From positions 186,001 to 250,000 of the forward strand of contig NZ_JAFBEC010000002.1 of assembly GCF_016908595.1 (NCBI RefSeq): DNA of 64,000 bases, read 5' to 3'. Shown in pieces: positions 10,793 to 19,714 of the stretch. The stretch is from Geomicrobium sediminis. Lineage in GTDB: Bacteria; Bacillota; Bacilli; Bacillales; Marinococcaceae. A model generated the notes under the pieces. The model saw only the letters and a list, made by a program, of their open reading frames with translations, did not search any database and was not told the DNA's origin. How positions within the stretch are numbered: position 1 is the stretch's first letter; the number at the start of each line of letters is the position of its first letter. A program made the position numbers and the translations under genes.

Positions 10793-11887
10793 TTGACAAC
10801 ATCCCTTTCTTCTTATCTCGATCAATTAGAACGAATGGACCATGACTATCCACTTCTTAGAATGATTCAACCAGATGGCAGTAAAGCATTTGCTGAAGAT
10901 GACTACGATGTGACATTGCTTCTTTCGTTTTACAAACAAATGCTTCGAGCACGCATGTTTGACAGAAAAGCGATTAACTTACAACGTCAAGGTCGGATCG
11001 GCACATACGCTCCTTTTGAAGGCCAAGAGGCTGCTCAAATTGGGAGTGCATCCGCTCTCCAACAAGGGGATTGGATGTTTCCGACGTACCGTGATCACGC
11101 AGCAACGATGACCTATGGTCATTCATTAGAGACGATATTTCGTTATTGGAAAGGAAGAATCGATGGGTGTGTCCCACCTGCTGGGTTAAACATCTTACCA
11201 CCGTCCGTTCCCATAGCTACGCAATTGTTACACGCTGTTGGTGCTTCATGGGCTGAACGTTTAAAAGGTCAGGACCGAGTTGCAATTGCCTATTTTGGAG
11301 ATGGTGCTACTTCAGAAGGCGATTTCCACGAAGGATTAAATTTTGGAAGCGCTTTCAATACACCGACGATTTTCTTTTGTCAAAACAATCACTTTGCGAT
11401 CAGTGTTCCAATTCATAAACAAATGAAATCAAGAACGATTGCTCAAAAAGCATTCGCTTATGATATTGAAGGCATTCGCGTTGATGGTAATGATGTACTA
11501 GCCGTCTACAAAGTGATGGAGTACGCAGTCGAAAAAGCACGTCGTGGAGATGGACCAACATTAATTGAAGCTGTCACGTGGCGTTACGGAGCACATACGA
11601 CAGCAGATGATCCTACAAAGTATCGCGATCAGAGTATTAATGAAGAACGTCGCGATGAAGATTGTCTTCTTCGGCTTGAGCGATTCCTTCGACAAGAAGG
11701 TGTCTTTGATGAGCAACAGATTGAAGATGCGACACATGAGATTGCGATGGAAATTGATGAAGCCGTAGAACGCTTTGAACGTGCAGAAGAGCCGAATCCA
11801 AATGATATGTTTGACCATGTATTCGAAGATCTAACACCTTCACTGCGAGAACAACATCAACAGTTTCAAAAGGAGGTCACTTCATGA
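10793..11887 (+). CDS. 2-oxoacid dehydrogenase E1 component, alpha subunit
   Basis: E1alpha, 364 aa, thiamine-diphosphate subunit of a pyruvate/branched-chain 2-oxoacid dehydrogenase complex, decarboxylating a 2-oxoacid and passing the acyl group to E2. The ThDP motif GDGATSEGDFHEGLNF is present, as are FEGQEAAQIG and the loop RYGAHTTADDPTKYR. The start is a TTG at 10793 with AAGGAGG 7 bases upstream. The downstream genes supply E1beta and E2, with a 4-base overlap to E1beta. Substrate is not decided by sequence: pyruvate, branched-chain 2-oxoacids, or an aromatic 2-oxoacid such as phenylpyruvate given the paa genes nearby. Confidence 0.9.
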   Translation: MTTSLSSYLDQLERMDHDYPLLRMIQPDGSKAFAEDDYDVTLLLSFYKQMLRARMFDRKAINLQRQGRIGTYAPFEGQEAAQIGSASALQQGDWMFPTYRDHAATMTYGHSLETIFRYWKGRIDGCVPPAGLNILPPSVPIATQLLHAVGASWAERLKGQDRVAIAYFGDGATSEGDFHEGLNFGSAFNTPTIFFCQNNHFAISVPIHKQMKSRTIAQKAFAYDIEGIRVDGNDVLAVYKVMEYAVEKARRGDGPTLIEAVTWRYGAHTTADDPTKYRDQSINEERRDEDCLLRLERFLRQEGVFDEQQIEDATHEIAMEIDEAVERFERAEEPNPNDMFDHVFEDLTPSLREQHQQFQKEVTS

Positions 11888-12888
11888 CGAGTTCTTTACA
11901 ACAAACCAAAGAATTAACGATGGTGCAAGCCATTACGGATGGATTAAAGATCATGTTAGAAGAAGACCCGACGACGATGATTCTCGGAGAGGATATCGGT
12001 GTAAACGGCGGTGTATTTCGTGCAACAGACGGTCTGCTCGAACAGTTCGGAGAGCATCGTGTGATCGATACACCTCTAGCTGAATCAGGCATTATCGGAA
12101 CGAGTATTGGGCTTGCCCTTAACGGTTTTAAGCCGATTGCAGAGATGCAATTCCAAGGGTTTATTTACCCTGCATTTGAACAAATTGTTTCACATGCTAT
12201 ACGAATTCGAACACGTACGCTTGGGGCTTTTACCGTACCGATGGTTATTCGCGCTCCATATGGCGCCGGCATTCATGCTCCTGAATTGCACTCCGATAGT
12301 ATGGAAGCGATGTTTACACATCTACCAGGATTAAAAGTTGTTATCCCTTCTAACGCTTACGATGCAAAGGGACTGTTAATTTCTGCGATTGAAGATCCTG
12401 ATCCTGTTCTATTCATGGAACCGATGCGCACGTACCGTTCTACACGAGCGACGGTACCGAGTGAGAAGTATACCGTGAAGATTGGTGAAGCATCTGCCCT
12501 TACAACAGGGGAAGACGTCACAATTCTTGCTTATGGTAATATGATAAGCCCTGCACTAGCTGCAGCGAAACAGGCAAAAGAAAACGACAATGTCAACGTT
12601 GAAGTCATCGATCTACGTACGTTGTACCCTCTTGATGAACAAACGATTCTTGAATCGGTGGAGAAAACCGGAAGGGTCGTTATCGTCCATGAAGGCCATA
12701 AAACGAGTGGGTTTGGCGCTGAACTCATCGCCTTCATTAACGACAAAGCACTCTTTTCTCTTCGAAACCCGGTTGTTCGGGTTACTGGTTACGATGTTCA
12801 CGTTCCTTTCTTTTCAATTGAAGAACATTATATCCCGAATGCAACACGTATTTACAAAGCCATTGAAACCGTGTTAAACGAAGAGTAG
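11884..12888 (+). CDS. 2-oxoacid dehydrogenase E1 component, beta subunit
   Basis: E1beta, 334 aa, partner of the E1alpha subunit encoded just upstream (ATGA overlap). Family segments are LGEDIGVNGGVFRATDGL, DTPLAESGIIG and APYGAGIHAPELHSDS, with the C-terminal transketolase domain ending VTGYDVHVPFF. It forms an alpha2beta2 E1 with the previous gene. The downstream E2 gene starts 11 bases after its stop, so all three are one operon. Confidence 0.93.
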   Translation: MTSSLQQTKELTMVQAITDGLKIMLEEDPTTMILGEDIGVNGGVFRATDGLLEQFGEHRVIDTPLAESGIIGTSIGLALNGFKPIAEMQFQGFIYPAFEQIVSHAIRIRTRTLGAFTVPMVIRAPYGAGIHAPELHSDSMEAMFTHLPGLKVVIPSNAYDAKGLLISAIEDPDPVLFMEPMRTYRSTRATVPSEKYTVKIGEASALTTGEDVTILAYGNMISPALAAAKQAKENDNVNVEVIDLRTLYPLDEQTILESVEKTGRVVIVHEGHKTSGFGAELIAFINDKALFSLRNPVVRVTGYDVHVPFFSIEEHYIPNATRIYKAIETVLNEE

Positions 12889-12899
12889 GAGGCTCAGAT

Positions 12900-14120
12900 A
12901 TGTTTGAGATGAAATTAACCGATTTAGGAGAAGGCATTCATGAAGGAACGGTCGATACCCTCTACGTAGGGATTGGCGATGTTGTATCTGTGGACCAACC
13001 TGTCATTGCTGTACAAACTGATAAAGTAACTGCCGACTTACCGTCACCTGTTGCCGGAACGATTAAAGACATTGTCGTTTCCGAAGGAGACGTTGTATCT
13101 CTAGGCGAAGTGATGGTAAAAATATCCAATAAAATTCAGGAGAAAGAAACGCTCACTACGAAGACAATTGAAAAGGCAACACCAGAGAATCAAACCGAGT
13201 TGCCTGCCACTCGTCTGTTTCGTTTGCAAAATGTAAAAGCCGCACCATTCACACGTAAACTCGCACGTACGTATGGGGTTGCCATTGAAACAGTCACTGG
13301 CACCGGTAAAAACAATCGAATTACGATTGAAGACATTCGGCGTCATATAGAACAGCCTACGAGACCTGAAGACGAAGTTGCCGCTACAACAGCAATCGAG
13401 GAGACGACAGTGCGCAAAAGTACACCCGCACGAACGTCCATACCGTATAAAGGTCGAAGAAAACAGATTGGCGCAAAAATGACACAATCAGTCAAAGCAA
13501 TCCCGCACGTCACTCACTTCGAACGAATTGATGTGACGGAGTTGTTGTCGTTAAAAGAATCTTATAGCCATCAATCTGGCGCAAGCTTATCTTTATCCGC
13601 TGTCTTCATAAAGGCAATCGCAATTTCGTTACATGACTTCCCCATCTTCAACAGTAAGCTCGATGCAGAACGTGGAGAAATTGTCTTTCAAGACACGGTT
13701 AACATCGGGATGGCGACACACGCTGAGGAAGGGCTGATTGTGCCGGTTGTTAAAGATGTTGATGCACTTAGCATCCAAGAGATTCACAACCAATTCAAAC
13801 AATTAACGAAAAAAGCGCAAACAAACACGTGTGAGTTGAAAGACTTGCAAGGCGGTACCTTTACGATGAGTAACGTCGGACCGATTGGTGGCGTTTATGC
13901 AACACCTATCATTAATTATCCCGAGACAGGCATTCTCTCCTTCCACAAAATTGAAGATACACCTGTCGTTCGAGACAAAGAAATTGTTATTCGCTCACTA
14001 CTTAATGTCTCCTTTTCCTTTGATCATCGGGTTGCTGATGGCTTTCATGCAGTCTCTTTCACGAACCGTGTAAAGGAATTGTTAGAACAACCTATGCACT
14101 TACTCGTAGCTCTCAAATAA
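12900..14120 (+). CDS. 2-oxoacid dehydrogenase E2 acyltransferase (lipoamide)
   Basis: E2 core, 406 aa. There is one N-terminal lipoyl domain with the lipoyl lysine in QTDKVTADLPSPVAG (about residue 43), a peripheral subunit-binding domain at about 115-155 (APFTRKLARTYGV), a charged linker, and the C-terminal catalytic domain with the active-site FDHRVADGFHAV. It transfers the acyl group from lipoamide to CoA. No E3 (dihydrolipoyl dehydrogenase) follows, so E3 must be shared from elsewhere in the genome. An AGGAGG site precedes the ATG. Confidence 0.93.
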   Translation: MFEMKLTDLGEGIHEGTVDTLYVGIGDVVSVDQPVIAVQTDKVTADLPSPVAGTIKDIVVSEGDVVSLGEVMVKISNKIQEKETLTTKTIEKATPENQTELPATRLFRLQNVKAAPFTRKLARTYGVAIETVTGTGKNNRITIEDIRRHIEQPTRPEDEVAATTAIEETTVRKSTPARTSIPYKGRRKQIGAKMTQSVKAIPHVTHFERIDVTELLSLKESYSHQSGASLSLSAVFIKAIAISLHDFPIFNSKLDAERGEIVFQDTVNIGMATHAEEGLIVPVVKDVDALSIQEIHNQFKQLTKKAQTNTCELKDLQGGTFTMSNVGPIGGVYATPIINYPETGILSFHKIEDTPVVRDKEIVIRSLLNVSFSFDHRVADGFHAVSFTNRVKELLEQPMHLLVALK

Positions 14121-14155
14121 AAAAGCTTGCTCATCATTGATGGGCAAGCTTTTTT
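14117..14155. terminator. Bidirectional terminator between E2 and paaI
   Basis: A 12-base stem (gcttgctcatca with its near complement) flanked by A-rich and T-rich tracts separates two converging genes, so it can stop transcription from both sides. Confidence 0.85.
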
Positions 14156-14567
14156 ACGTAATAAAGATTGAGGACTGGCATGTAGCTGCTTTTTTGTCGT
14201 GTTGATAAAGCTCTGCGATGACATACGCGACTCGTTTTCCCAAGCGGTCTACTCTCGCATGAACCGTTACAACCCCTTCGGTAACCGGCCGGTGAAACGT
14301 TGTATCTAAGTTAATTGAAGCAAACCCTTGATGATCTTCAAGCTTTGAAGCAATTGCATAAGCCATCATAATATCTGCCGCTGATGATAAAAAGCCTCCC
14401 ATCACGACACCGTTTCCATTAATAAACGAATCGTTCACCGTCCAAGTTCCAGTTGATTCGCCTTCACTTGCTGCTGTAACACGAATGTTCATCATCGTAT
14501 CGCACGGAGGCGGCTCAATCTCGCCATTAGCAACACGTAAAAAATCACGAATTTCAAACCGCTTCAT
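14154..14567 (-). CDS. paaI: Hotdog-fold thioesterase, PaaI type
   Basis: A 137 aa hotdog-fold thioesterase. The segment FINGNGVVMGGFLSSAADI corresponds to the family H/N-G-G-x-x-x-x-l-x-D motif, and TTFHRPVTEG to the later substrate-channel strand. PaaI hydrolyses stalled hydroxyphenylacetyl-CoA thioesters in the phenylacetate pathway. The gene follows paaX by about 15 bases, supporting that role. The ATG at 14567 has GGAGAGGTG directly upstream, better than the ORF start at 14585. A general acyl-CoA thioesterase is the alternative. Confidence 0.75.
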   Translation of the reverse strand: MKRFEIRDFLRVANGEIEPPPCDTMMNIRVTAASEGESTGTWTVNDSFINGNGVVMGGFLSSAADIMMAYAIASKLEDHQGFASINLDTTFHRPVTEGVVTVHARVDRLGKRVAYVIAELYQHDKKAATCQSSIFIT

Positions 14568-14581
14568 CGTCACCTCTCCTA

Positions 14582-15436
14582 TCACACCTGCACGAGTAAT
14601 GCTTCGTCATTTCCTTCAGAGAAGATCGTTTCAAAAAATTCAGTCGCAGGTTTAGTTAAAACATTATAATAATCGGCAAACAATACGGCTGCGTGACCAC
14701 CTAACCAATCATTTGGCAACAACTCTTCTGGTAAGCTCGGGTCAACGAATAGAAACTTCCTGTACTCATGAACGAGTTCTGTTCTTTCTACAAAACAAGC
14801 GCCTAAGTCCATTTGGCCCCGCTCTATTTGATTTCTTGTAATAATGAATCGCTTGCTATACGCATCAATAAACTGACGATATTTCTCATTTATTTCTTCG
14901 ATATCCCAACATTGTGTAACGAGTTCTTTTTGTTTTTCTGTTTGCTCATAATCTGAAACAAAGAAATGGATGTATTGCTCAATGTCATAACGTTCTTTCA
15001 ATTGTTCAACTTCATCTTCTAGAGGATGAGGGGTAATCCAGCAACTATGTGTGAGTGAACCAAACCCACTCCACGATAGTTCCTTTCTAAGTTCATCTCG
15101 TAACTTTCGTTTACTTTCAGGTATGGAATAGATGAGCATGCGCCACTTCCCATCCCAATCTTCTTCGTATTGCTTAAAAATTCTTCTACCTGCTTCTTTC
15201 ATTCGTCTCGTACCTTGGGTTGTTAGTGAATAGTAGCTTCGATTTCCTTGCTTTTCGGCTTGAACCCATCCTTGCTTTTGCATTCTTGACATGGCGGCTC
15301 GTACTGCTTGTGCATTGTGACCAAACTCCTCGAGCAATCGTATTAGCGTACCAATCCACACTTTACTTCCATAATGTTGAATATAATCTCCATAAATCGT
15401 AAAGATCATCGATCTCGTATTTAATTTTTTCGTCAA
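14582..15436 (-). CDS. paaX: PaaX-family transcriptional repressor
   Basis: PaaX-like regulator, 284 aa. It has an N-terminal winged helix (about residues 5-85: SMIFTIYGDY, then RAAMSRMQKQGW) followed by the PaaX middle and C-terminal domains (WRMLIYSIPESKRKLRDELRKE, then LGGHAA). Family members repress paa genes and are released by phenylacetyl-CoA. It starts at a TTG (15436) with ggag upstream and is cotranscribed with paaI. Likely targets here are the paaA promoter, about 3 kb away, and its own or the ABC operon. Confidence 0.88.
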   Translation of the reverse strand: MTKKLNTRSMIFTIYGDYIQHYGSKVWIGTLIRLLEEFGHNAQAVRAAMSRMQKQGWVQAEKQGNRSYYSLTTQGTRRMKEAGRRIFKQYEEDWDGKWRMLIYSIPESKRKLRDELRKELSWSGFGSLTHSCWITPHPLEDEVEQLKERYDIEQYIHFFVSDYEQTEKQKELVTQCWDIEEINEKYRQFIDAYSKRFIITRNQIERGQMDLGACFVERTELVHEYRKFLFVDPSLPEELLPNDWLGGHAAVLFADYYNVLTKPATEFFETIFSEGNDEALLVQV

Positions 15437-15495
15437 GAAACTCCGATCCTTTCTTTATTTGAGCCCGCTACAGCGTTCATTATAGCAGAACCGTT

Positions 15496-15537
15496 TAAAA
15501 ACAGGGAATGATCGGAAAATAAACTTCCGATCATCCC
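15496..15537 (-). terminator. Terminator of the ABC transporter operon
   Basis: Inverted repeat with core arms TGATCGGAA and TTCCGATCA, flanked by ggga/tccc; on the minus strand it is followed by a TGTTTTT run. It lies just past the ATPase stop and separates that operon from paaX. Confidence 0.8.
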
Positions 15538-15544
15538 AATTTTT

Positions 15545-16345
15545 TTAATGGCTAAGAATTGCACGATCATTTGCAAGTTGATTACCTTGAATTTTTTGGA
15601 ATTCTTCTAGCAAACGCTCAACCGTTAATCGCTGTTTTTCTTCACCTTCTGCTTCAAAAATGATTTGGCCTTTATCCATCATGATTAAGCGGTTGCCTAA
15701 GTCTAGTGCTTGTTGCATGTTGTGCGTAACCATAAGCGTTGTTAACTCATTTTTGCTTACAATTTCTTTCGTCTTGTCTGTAATGAGCTCCGCTCGCGAA
15801 GGGTCAAGTGCAGCTGTATGCTCATCTAATAGAAGTATAGACGGATCGGTAAACGTTGCCATAAGTAGCGAAAGTGCTTGGCGTTCACCACCTGACAAAA
15901 AACCAACCTTTGCATTTAATCGATCTTCTAACCCAAGACCTAGAGATTCTAGTTGTTCTTTGAAAAACATCTTTCGACTTTTTGTGACGCCTTTTGCGAT
16001 AAACGAACGTTTTCTCGTTCGGCTATAAGCCATTGCCATGTTTTCTTCAATCGTCATTGAAGGTGCTGTCCCTGCCATTGGATCTTGGAAGACACGACCG
16101 ATGAGCTTGGAACGCTCGTGTTCTTTTAACCTTGTTACGTCTTTTGTATCGATTAGTATCTTCCCAACATCAGGGGTTAGATTACCTGCGATTAAGTTCA
16201 TAAGCGTTGATTTACCTGCACCGTTACTACCAATAACAGTCACAAAGTCACCGTCTTTTAAATCTAAATACACGTTTTCTAGTGCTGCCTTTTCATCGGT
16301 CGTACCTTCATTAAACACTTTAAAGATCTGACTTAGTTGCAGCAA
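15545..16345 (-). CDS. ABC transporter ATP-binding protein (TrpZ-like)
   Basis: ATPase subunit of an importer, about 267 aa, with Walker A GSNGAGKST, signature LSGGERQALSLLMA and Walker B ILLLDEHTAALD. It powers the adjacent permease and binding protein. I place the start at the TTG at 16345: ggggggag lies 7 bases upstream, while the longer frame from 16363 has no ribosome site. Even so it overlaps the permease by 26 bases. The set resembles TrpXYZ-type uptake systems; substrate is inferred, possibly an aromatic compound, from its place beside paa genes. Confidence 0.87.
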   Translation of the reverse strand: MLQLSQIFKVFNEGTTDEKAALENVYLDLKDGDFVTVIGSNGAGKSTLMNLIAGNLTPDVGKILIDTKDVTRLKEHERSKLIGRVFQDPMAGTAPSMTIEENMAMAYSRTRKRSFIAKGVTKSRKMFFKEQLESLGLGLEDRLNAKVGFLSGGERQALSLLMATFTDPSILLLDEHTAALDPSRAELITDKTKEIVSKNELTTLMVTHNMQQALDLGNRLIMMDKGQIIFEAEGEEKQRLTVERLLEEFQKIQGNQLANDRAILSH

Positions 16346-17336
16346 CGGATTTCTCCCCCCCATATTGCTCTTTTATCTTACGAGCTTTGCGATACTTACG
16401 CCTTCGCTCTTTGCCATTCTCTAGTAGCCTCGGTACGACAAGTGCGCCTATGACGATAATGGCCGTTATGAGCTTCATGTCACCTGTCTCAAGAAACCCT
16501 ACGCGTAGCGCAAGTGCGACGACCATTCGATAGATGACTGCCCCAACAATAACAGCAATCGTAATTTTGAAAATCGACCCTTTTCCAAAGATCGCTTCAC
16601 CGATAATAACGGAAGCAAGACCAATAATAATCATTCCGATTCCCATATTCACATCGACGAAACTACTATATTGTGTGACGATCGCCCCTGATAAGGCTAC
16701 AAAAGCATTGGAAATACCGAGACCTAAAATTTTTAGACGATCCGTATTCGCAGATAAACTGCTAATCATACGTGGATTATCCCCTGTTGCACGAATCGCA
16801 AGACCAACTTCTGTACTTAAGAAAAAATCGGTAAATAGCTTTACGACGATGACAATCATAATGGCAAACAATAAAATACCCCATGTTGAAGGTGTAAATG
16901 GTAGATTTAATGTCGTAAACAAACTCGTCATCAAACCATCAAACGGTAATGTCGCCCAAAAACTTTGAAACATTGTCATAATCGTATCTTCACGCATGAG
17001 CGGGATGTTCGGACTATTCCCCATAATCCTTAAGTTAATCGAGTATAGCGCGATCATCATTAATATCCCGGATAGTAAAGGGTTAATCTTTCCTTTTGCA
17101 TGTAACGTTCCCGTAATTGAACCGGCTATAAAACCTGCACCAACTGCTGCTAATGTGGCAAGGATTGGTGAGTAGCCACTTACAATCATAATAGCAGCGA
17201 CAGCCCCACCTGTAACGAAACTTCCATCCACCGTTAAATCGGGAAAGTTCAAAACTCGAAACGATAAATAAACTCCTAGTGCCATAATTCCGTATATGAG
17301 TCCAAGTTCAACTGAGCCGAAAAGGGCGGTGAACAT
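16320..17336 (-). CDS. ABC transporter permease (TrpY-like)
   Basis: Integral membrane subunit, 338 aa, about 8-9 hydrophobic helices, resembling the LivH/RbsC-type permeases of the BPD_transp_2 family. The segment LAIRATGDNPRMI is a recognisable cytoplasmic coupling loop contacting the ATPase. The C-terminal tail is strongly basic (RRKYRKARKIK). It lies between the binding protein and the ATPase, all on one strand with short spacers. Confidence 0.87.
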   Translation of the reverse strand: MFTALFGSVELGLIYGIMALGVYLSFRVLNFPDLTVDGSFVTGGAVAAIMIVSGYSPILATLAAVGAGFIAGSITGTLHAKGKINPLLSGILMMIALYSINLRIMGNSPNIPLMREDTIMTMFQSFWATLPFDGLMTSLFTTLNLPFTPSTWGILLFAIMIVIVVKLFTDFFLSTEVGLAIRATGDNPRMISSLSANTDRLKILGLGISNAFVALSGAIVTQYSSFVDVNMGIGMIIIGLASVIIGEAIFGKGSIFKITIAVIVGAVIYRMVVALALRVGFLETGDMKLITAIIVIGALVVPRLLENGKERRRKYRKARKIKEQYGGEKSVAATKSDL

Positions 17337-17355
17337 TCGACTTCACCTACCTAAC

Positions 17356-18429
17356 TTATTCGTTAATTACGTTATCAGCAATTGAATCCCACTCTTCGTC
17401 CCAATCAAGCCCCATACGTTCTGCTGCACCTTCATTAAATACGAGTTCCAATTCTGGCGGGAATTCTACAGACAACGTCGCAGGATCTGCGCCATTTACG
17501 AGAACGTCTGTAGCCATCTCACCTGTTTTGTAACCAATGTCGTAATAAGAGAACCCGAATCCAGCAAGACCACCGGCTGCAACTGAATCTAATTCCCCAA
17601 CAAATAACGGCAGACTTTCTCGTTCTGCAACGCCAATTACTGCGTCAAGTCCAGAAACGACTTCATTATCAGTTACGATGTAAATCGCATCAATTGATCC
17701 AATTAAACTTTCCGTTGCACTTTGTACGTCAGCTGACGTTTGAACTGTTGCTGTTTCTACAGATAACCCTAGCTCGTCAGCGGTTTCTTGAGCGATACTC
17801 ACTTGGTACTCAGAGTTTTGTTCACCTGCGTTATATACCATACCGAACGTTTCAATGTCGAATTGTTCTGACATCAATTCAACTGTTTGTGAAATGGCAT
17901 CCGGATGAAGGTCCATCGTACCCGTAACGTTTCCACCTGGCGCCTCTAATGTATCCACAAGTTGAGCCCCTTCTGGGTCAGTTACAGACGTAAATAAAAT
18001 TGGAATTTCAGAAGTTGATGTTGTCATAATTTGCGCCGCGGGTGTAGCATTAGCAAAAATTAAATCAACGTCATTTCCAACGAATGTATCTGCAATTGTC
18101 TGCAACACATTCATGTCCCCGTTAGGGTTTTGATCATCATAAGTAATGTCTAAACCTGCTTCTGCCAATGCGTCTTTAAACCCTTCTGTCGCCGCATCTA
18201 ACGATGGATGATCAGCGTATTGAACGACGCCAACGTCGAAGCTCTCTCCTTCACTAGCTGCAGCAGGCTCATCTTCTCCATCGTCTTCAGCAGCTTCTTC
18301 AGCCTCATCGTCAGTTTCTGTTTCTGTTTCTGTCGGCTCTGCAGGAGCTTCCTCTTCTGTGTCTCCACATGCTACGAGCATCGTTGCTGCAAACATCAAT
18401 GTACCAGAACCAATCATCCATTTTTTCAA
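17356..18429 (-). CDS. ABC transporter substrate-binding lipoprotein (TrpX-like)
   Basis: Binding protein, 357 aa, PF04392 type. It has a lipoprotein signal peptide ending LVAC (Cys21), then a highly acidic linker of about 45 residues rich in Glu and Asp, then two periplasmic-binding lobes (GVVQYADHPSLDAAT, FANATPAAQIM). It would be tethered outside the membrane and pass ligand to the permease encoded 19 bases downstream. The acidic linker fits an alkaliphile or halotolerant. Tryptophan is known for streptococcal TrpX; the ligand here is unknown. Confidence 0.87.
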   Translation of the reverse strand: MKKWMIGSGTLMFAATMLVACGDTEEEAPAEPTETETETDDEAEEAAEDDGEDEPAAASEGESFDVGVVQYADHPSLDAATEGFKDALAEAGLDITYDDQNPNGDMNVLQTIADTFVGNDVDLIFANATPAAQIMTTSTSEIPILFTSVTDPEGAQLVDTLEAPGGNVTGTMDLHPDAISQTVELMSEQFDIETFGMVYNAGEQNSEYQVSIAQETADELGLSVETATVQTSADVQSATESLIGSIDAIYIVTDNEVVSGLDAVIGVAERESLPLFVGELDSVAAGGLAGFGFSYYDIGYKTGEMATDVLVNGADPATLSVEFPPELELVFNEGAAERMGLDWDEEWDSIADNVINE

Positions 18430-18667
18430 TTTAAATCCCCCTTATTTACAATATTATGAAAAGTGGCGATAGAAATCTTTGCCACGTTTCTTAAACATAG
18501 TATGACATAATTCAGCAGCGATTTTAATCCTTTAAACGGCTAAATTCTATAATCTATGAGGAATTTTTGACTACGATTTATGAATAAGTTACATGGTAAA
18601 ACTGGGCGTGTCAATAACGATTATTAAGTTTTTAATTAAAAAGTATTAATTTTCTAAACTTTTATTA
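18430..18667. other. Divergent intergenic region between ABC operon and paaA
   Basis: AT-rich stretch that must hold the ABC operon promoter on the minus strand. I saw no second copy of the GACGTTATA element found at paaA and no gene. Confidence 0.4.
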
Positions 18668-18715
18668 TTGATTTTTATATGACGTGTGATAAGATGACGT
18701 TATAAAGACGTTATA
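18668..18715 (+). promoter_or_regulatory. paaA promoter with tandem candidate operator
   Basis: TTGATT (18668-18673), 16 bases, TAAGAT (18690-18695) form a SigA-like promoter. Directly downstream stand two identical copies of GACGTTATA at 18696-18704 and 18707-18715, spaced 11 bases or one helical turn. A repressor there, PaaX being the obvious candidate, would block transcription start. The AGGAGG ribosome site follows at 18717. Confidence 0.5.
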
Positions 18716-18730
18716 TAGGAGGATCGCTTC

Positions 18731-19714
18731 ATGTACCACTATTTAGAGCACCAAAAGGGGTCCAAAACGAATGAAGATCCGATTCTTTACGACAATTTTA
18801 TGCAACGAATTGAGAACGGCGATAAGATTGAAGCGAATGACTGGATGCCTGCTGAGTATCGCGATACGTTAATTAAATTAATTTCAATGCATGGCATCAG
18901 CGAAATTATGGGAGCGCTTCCAGAGAAAGAATGGGTACCTAAAGCCCCATCTTTAGAACGTAAACTTGCTATTATGGCGAAAGTTCAAGATGAAATGGGT
19001 CATGGTCAGTTACTTCTAAGAGTTACTGAGGATCTCATGAAGCCTTACGGAAGAAACCGCCAACATTTAATGGAAGATTTATTATCTGGACGATTAAAGT
19101 TTCATAATGTGTTCCATATGCCAACGAAAACGTGGGCTGATGCAGGAATGGTCGGTTGGCTCGTTGACGGTGCAGCGATTATTTCCCAAACGAACATGCT
19201 TGATGCATCTTACGGTCCTTATCAACGTGCATTGCAGCGCATTTGTAAGGAAGAAGTGTTTCATGCGCAACACGGGGAATCCATCATTATGGCACTTGCG
19301 GAAGGCACAGAAGACCAACGGAAGATTTTGCAAGATTCTCTCAATCGTTGGTGGCCATCACTGCTCATGTTTTTCGGACCTGCGAGTGCAGAAACGACCG
19401 GCTCATCAAAACAAGAGATTACAATCAAATACAACATCCGTAAAAGTACGAACGAAGAGCTTCGACAAGCCTTCTTAGATAAGTACATGCCGCGCGTATT
19501 TTCACTCGGACTCACCGTCCCTGATGAAACGATGCACTATGACGACGTCCAAGAAAAGTGGATTTACCAACAACCGGATTGGAATGAATTTAAACTAATC
19601 ATCCAAAATAAAGGACCACGCTCAAAAGCGCGCCTAAAAGTGCGTGAGATTGCCTATTCGAACAATAGCTGGGTGCGAGAAGCTTTAGCCGTTGCTGGAG
19701 GTGATCGTCCATGA
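18731..19714 (+). CDS. paaA: 1,2-phenylacetyl-CoA epoxidase subunit PaaA
   Basis: PaaA, 327 aa, catalytic diiron subunit of the ring 1,2-phenylacetyl-CoA epoxidase. The ferritin-like fold carries two ExxH motifs, in QDEMGHGQLL and KEEVFHAQHGES, which would bind the two irons. The segment AMGALPEKEWVPKAPSLERK-like N-terminal region is family typical. The enzyme puts one oxygen atom across the aromatic ring, opening aerobic phenylacetate degradation. AGGAGG lies 8 bases before the ATG. It overlaps paaB by 4 bases. Confidence 0.95.
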   Translation: MYHYLEHQKGSKTNEDPILYDNFMQRIENGDKIEANDWMPAEYRDTLIKLISMHGISEIMGALPEKEWVPKAPSLERKLAIMAKVQDEMGHGQLLLRVTEDLMKPYGRNRQHLMEDLLSGRLKFHNVFHMPTKTWADAGMVGWLVDGAAIISQTNMLDASYGPYQRALQRICKEEVFHAQHGESIIMALAEGTEDQRKILQDSLNRWWPSLLMFFGPASAETTGSSKQEITIKYNIRKSTNEELRQAFLDKYMPRVFSLGLTVPDETMHYDDVQEKWIYQQPDWNEFKLIIQNKGPRSKARLKVREIAYSNNSWVREALAVAGGDRP

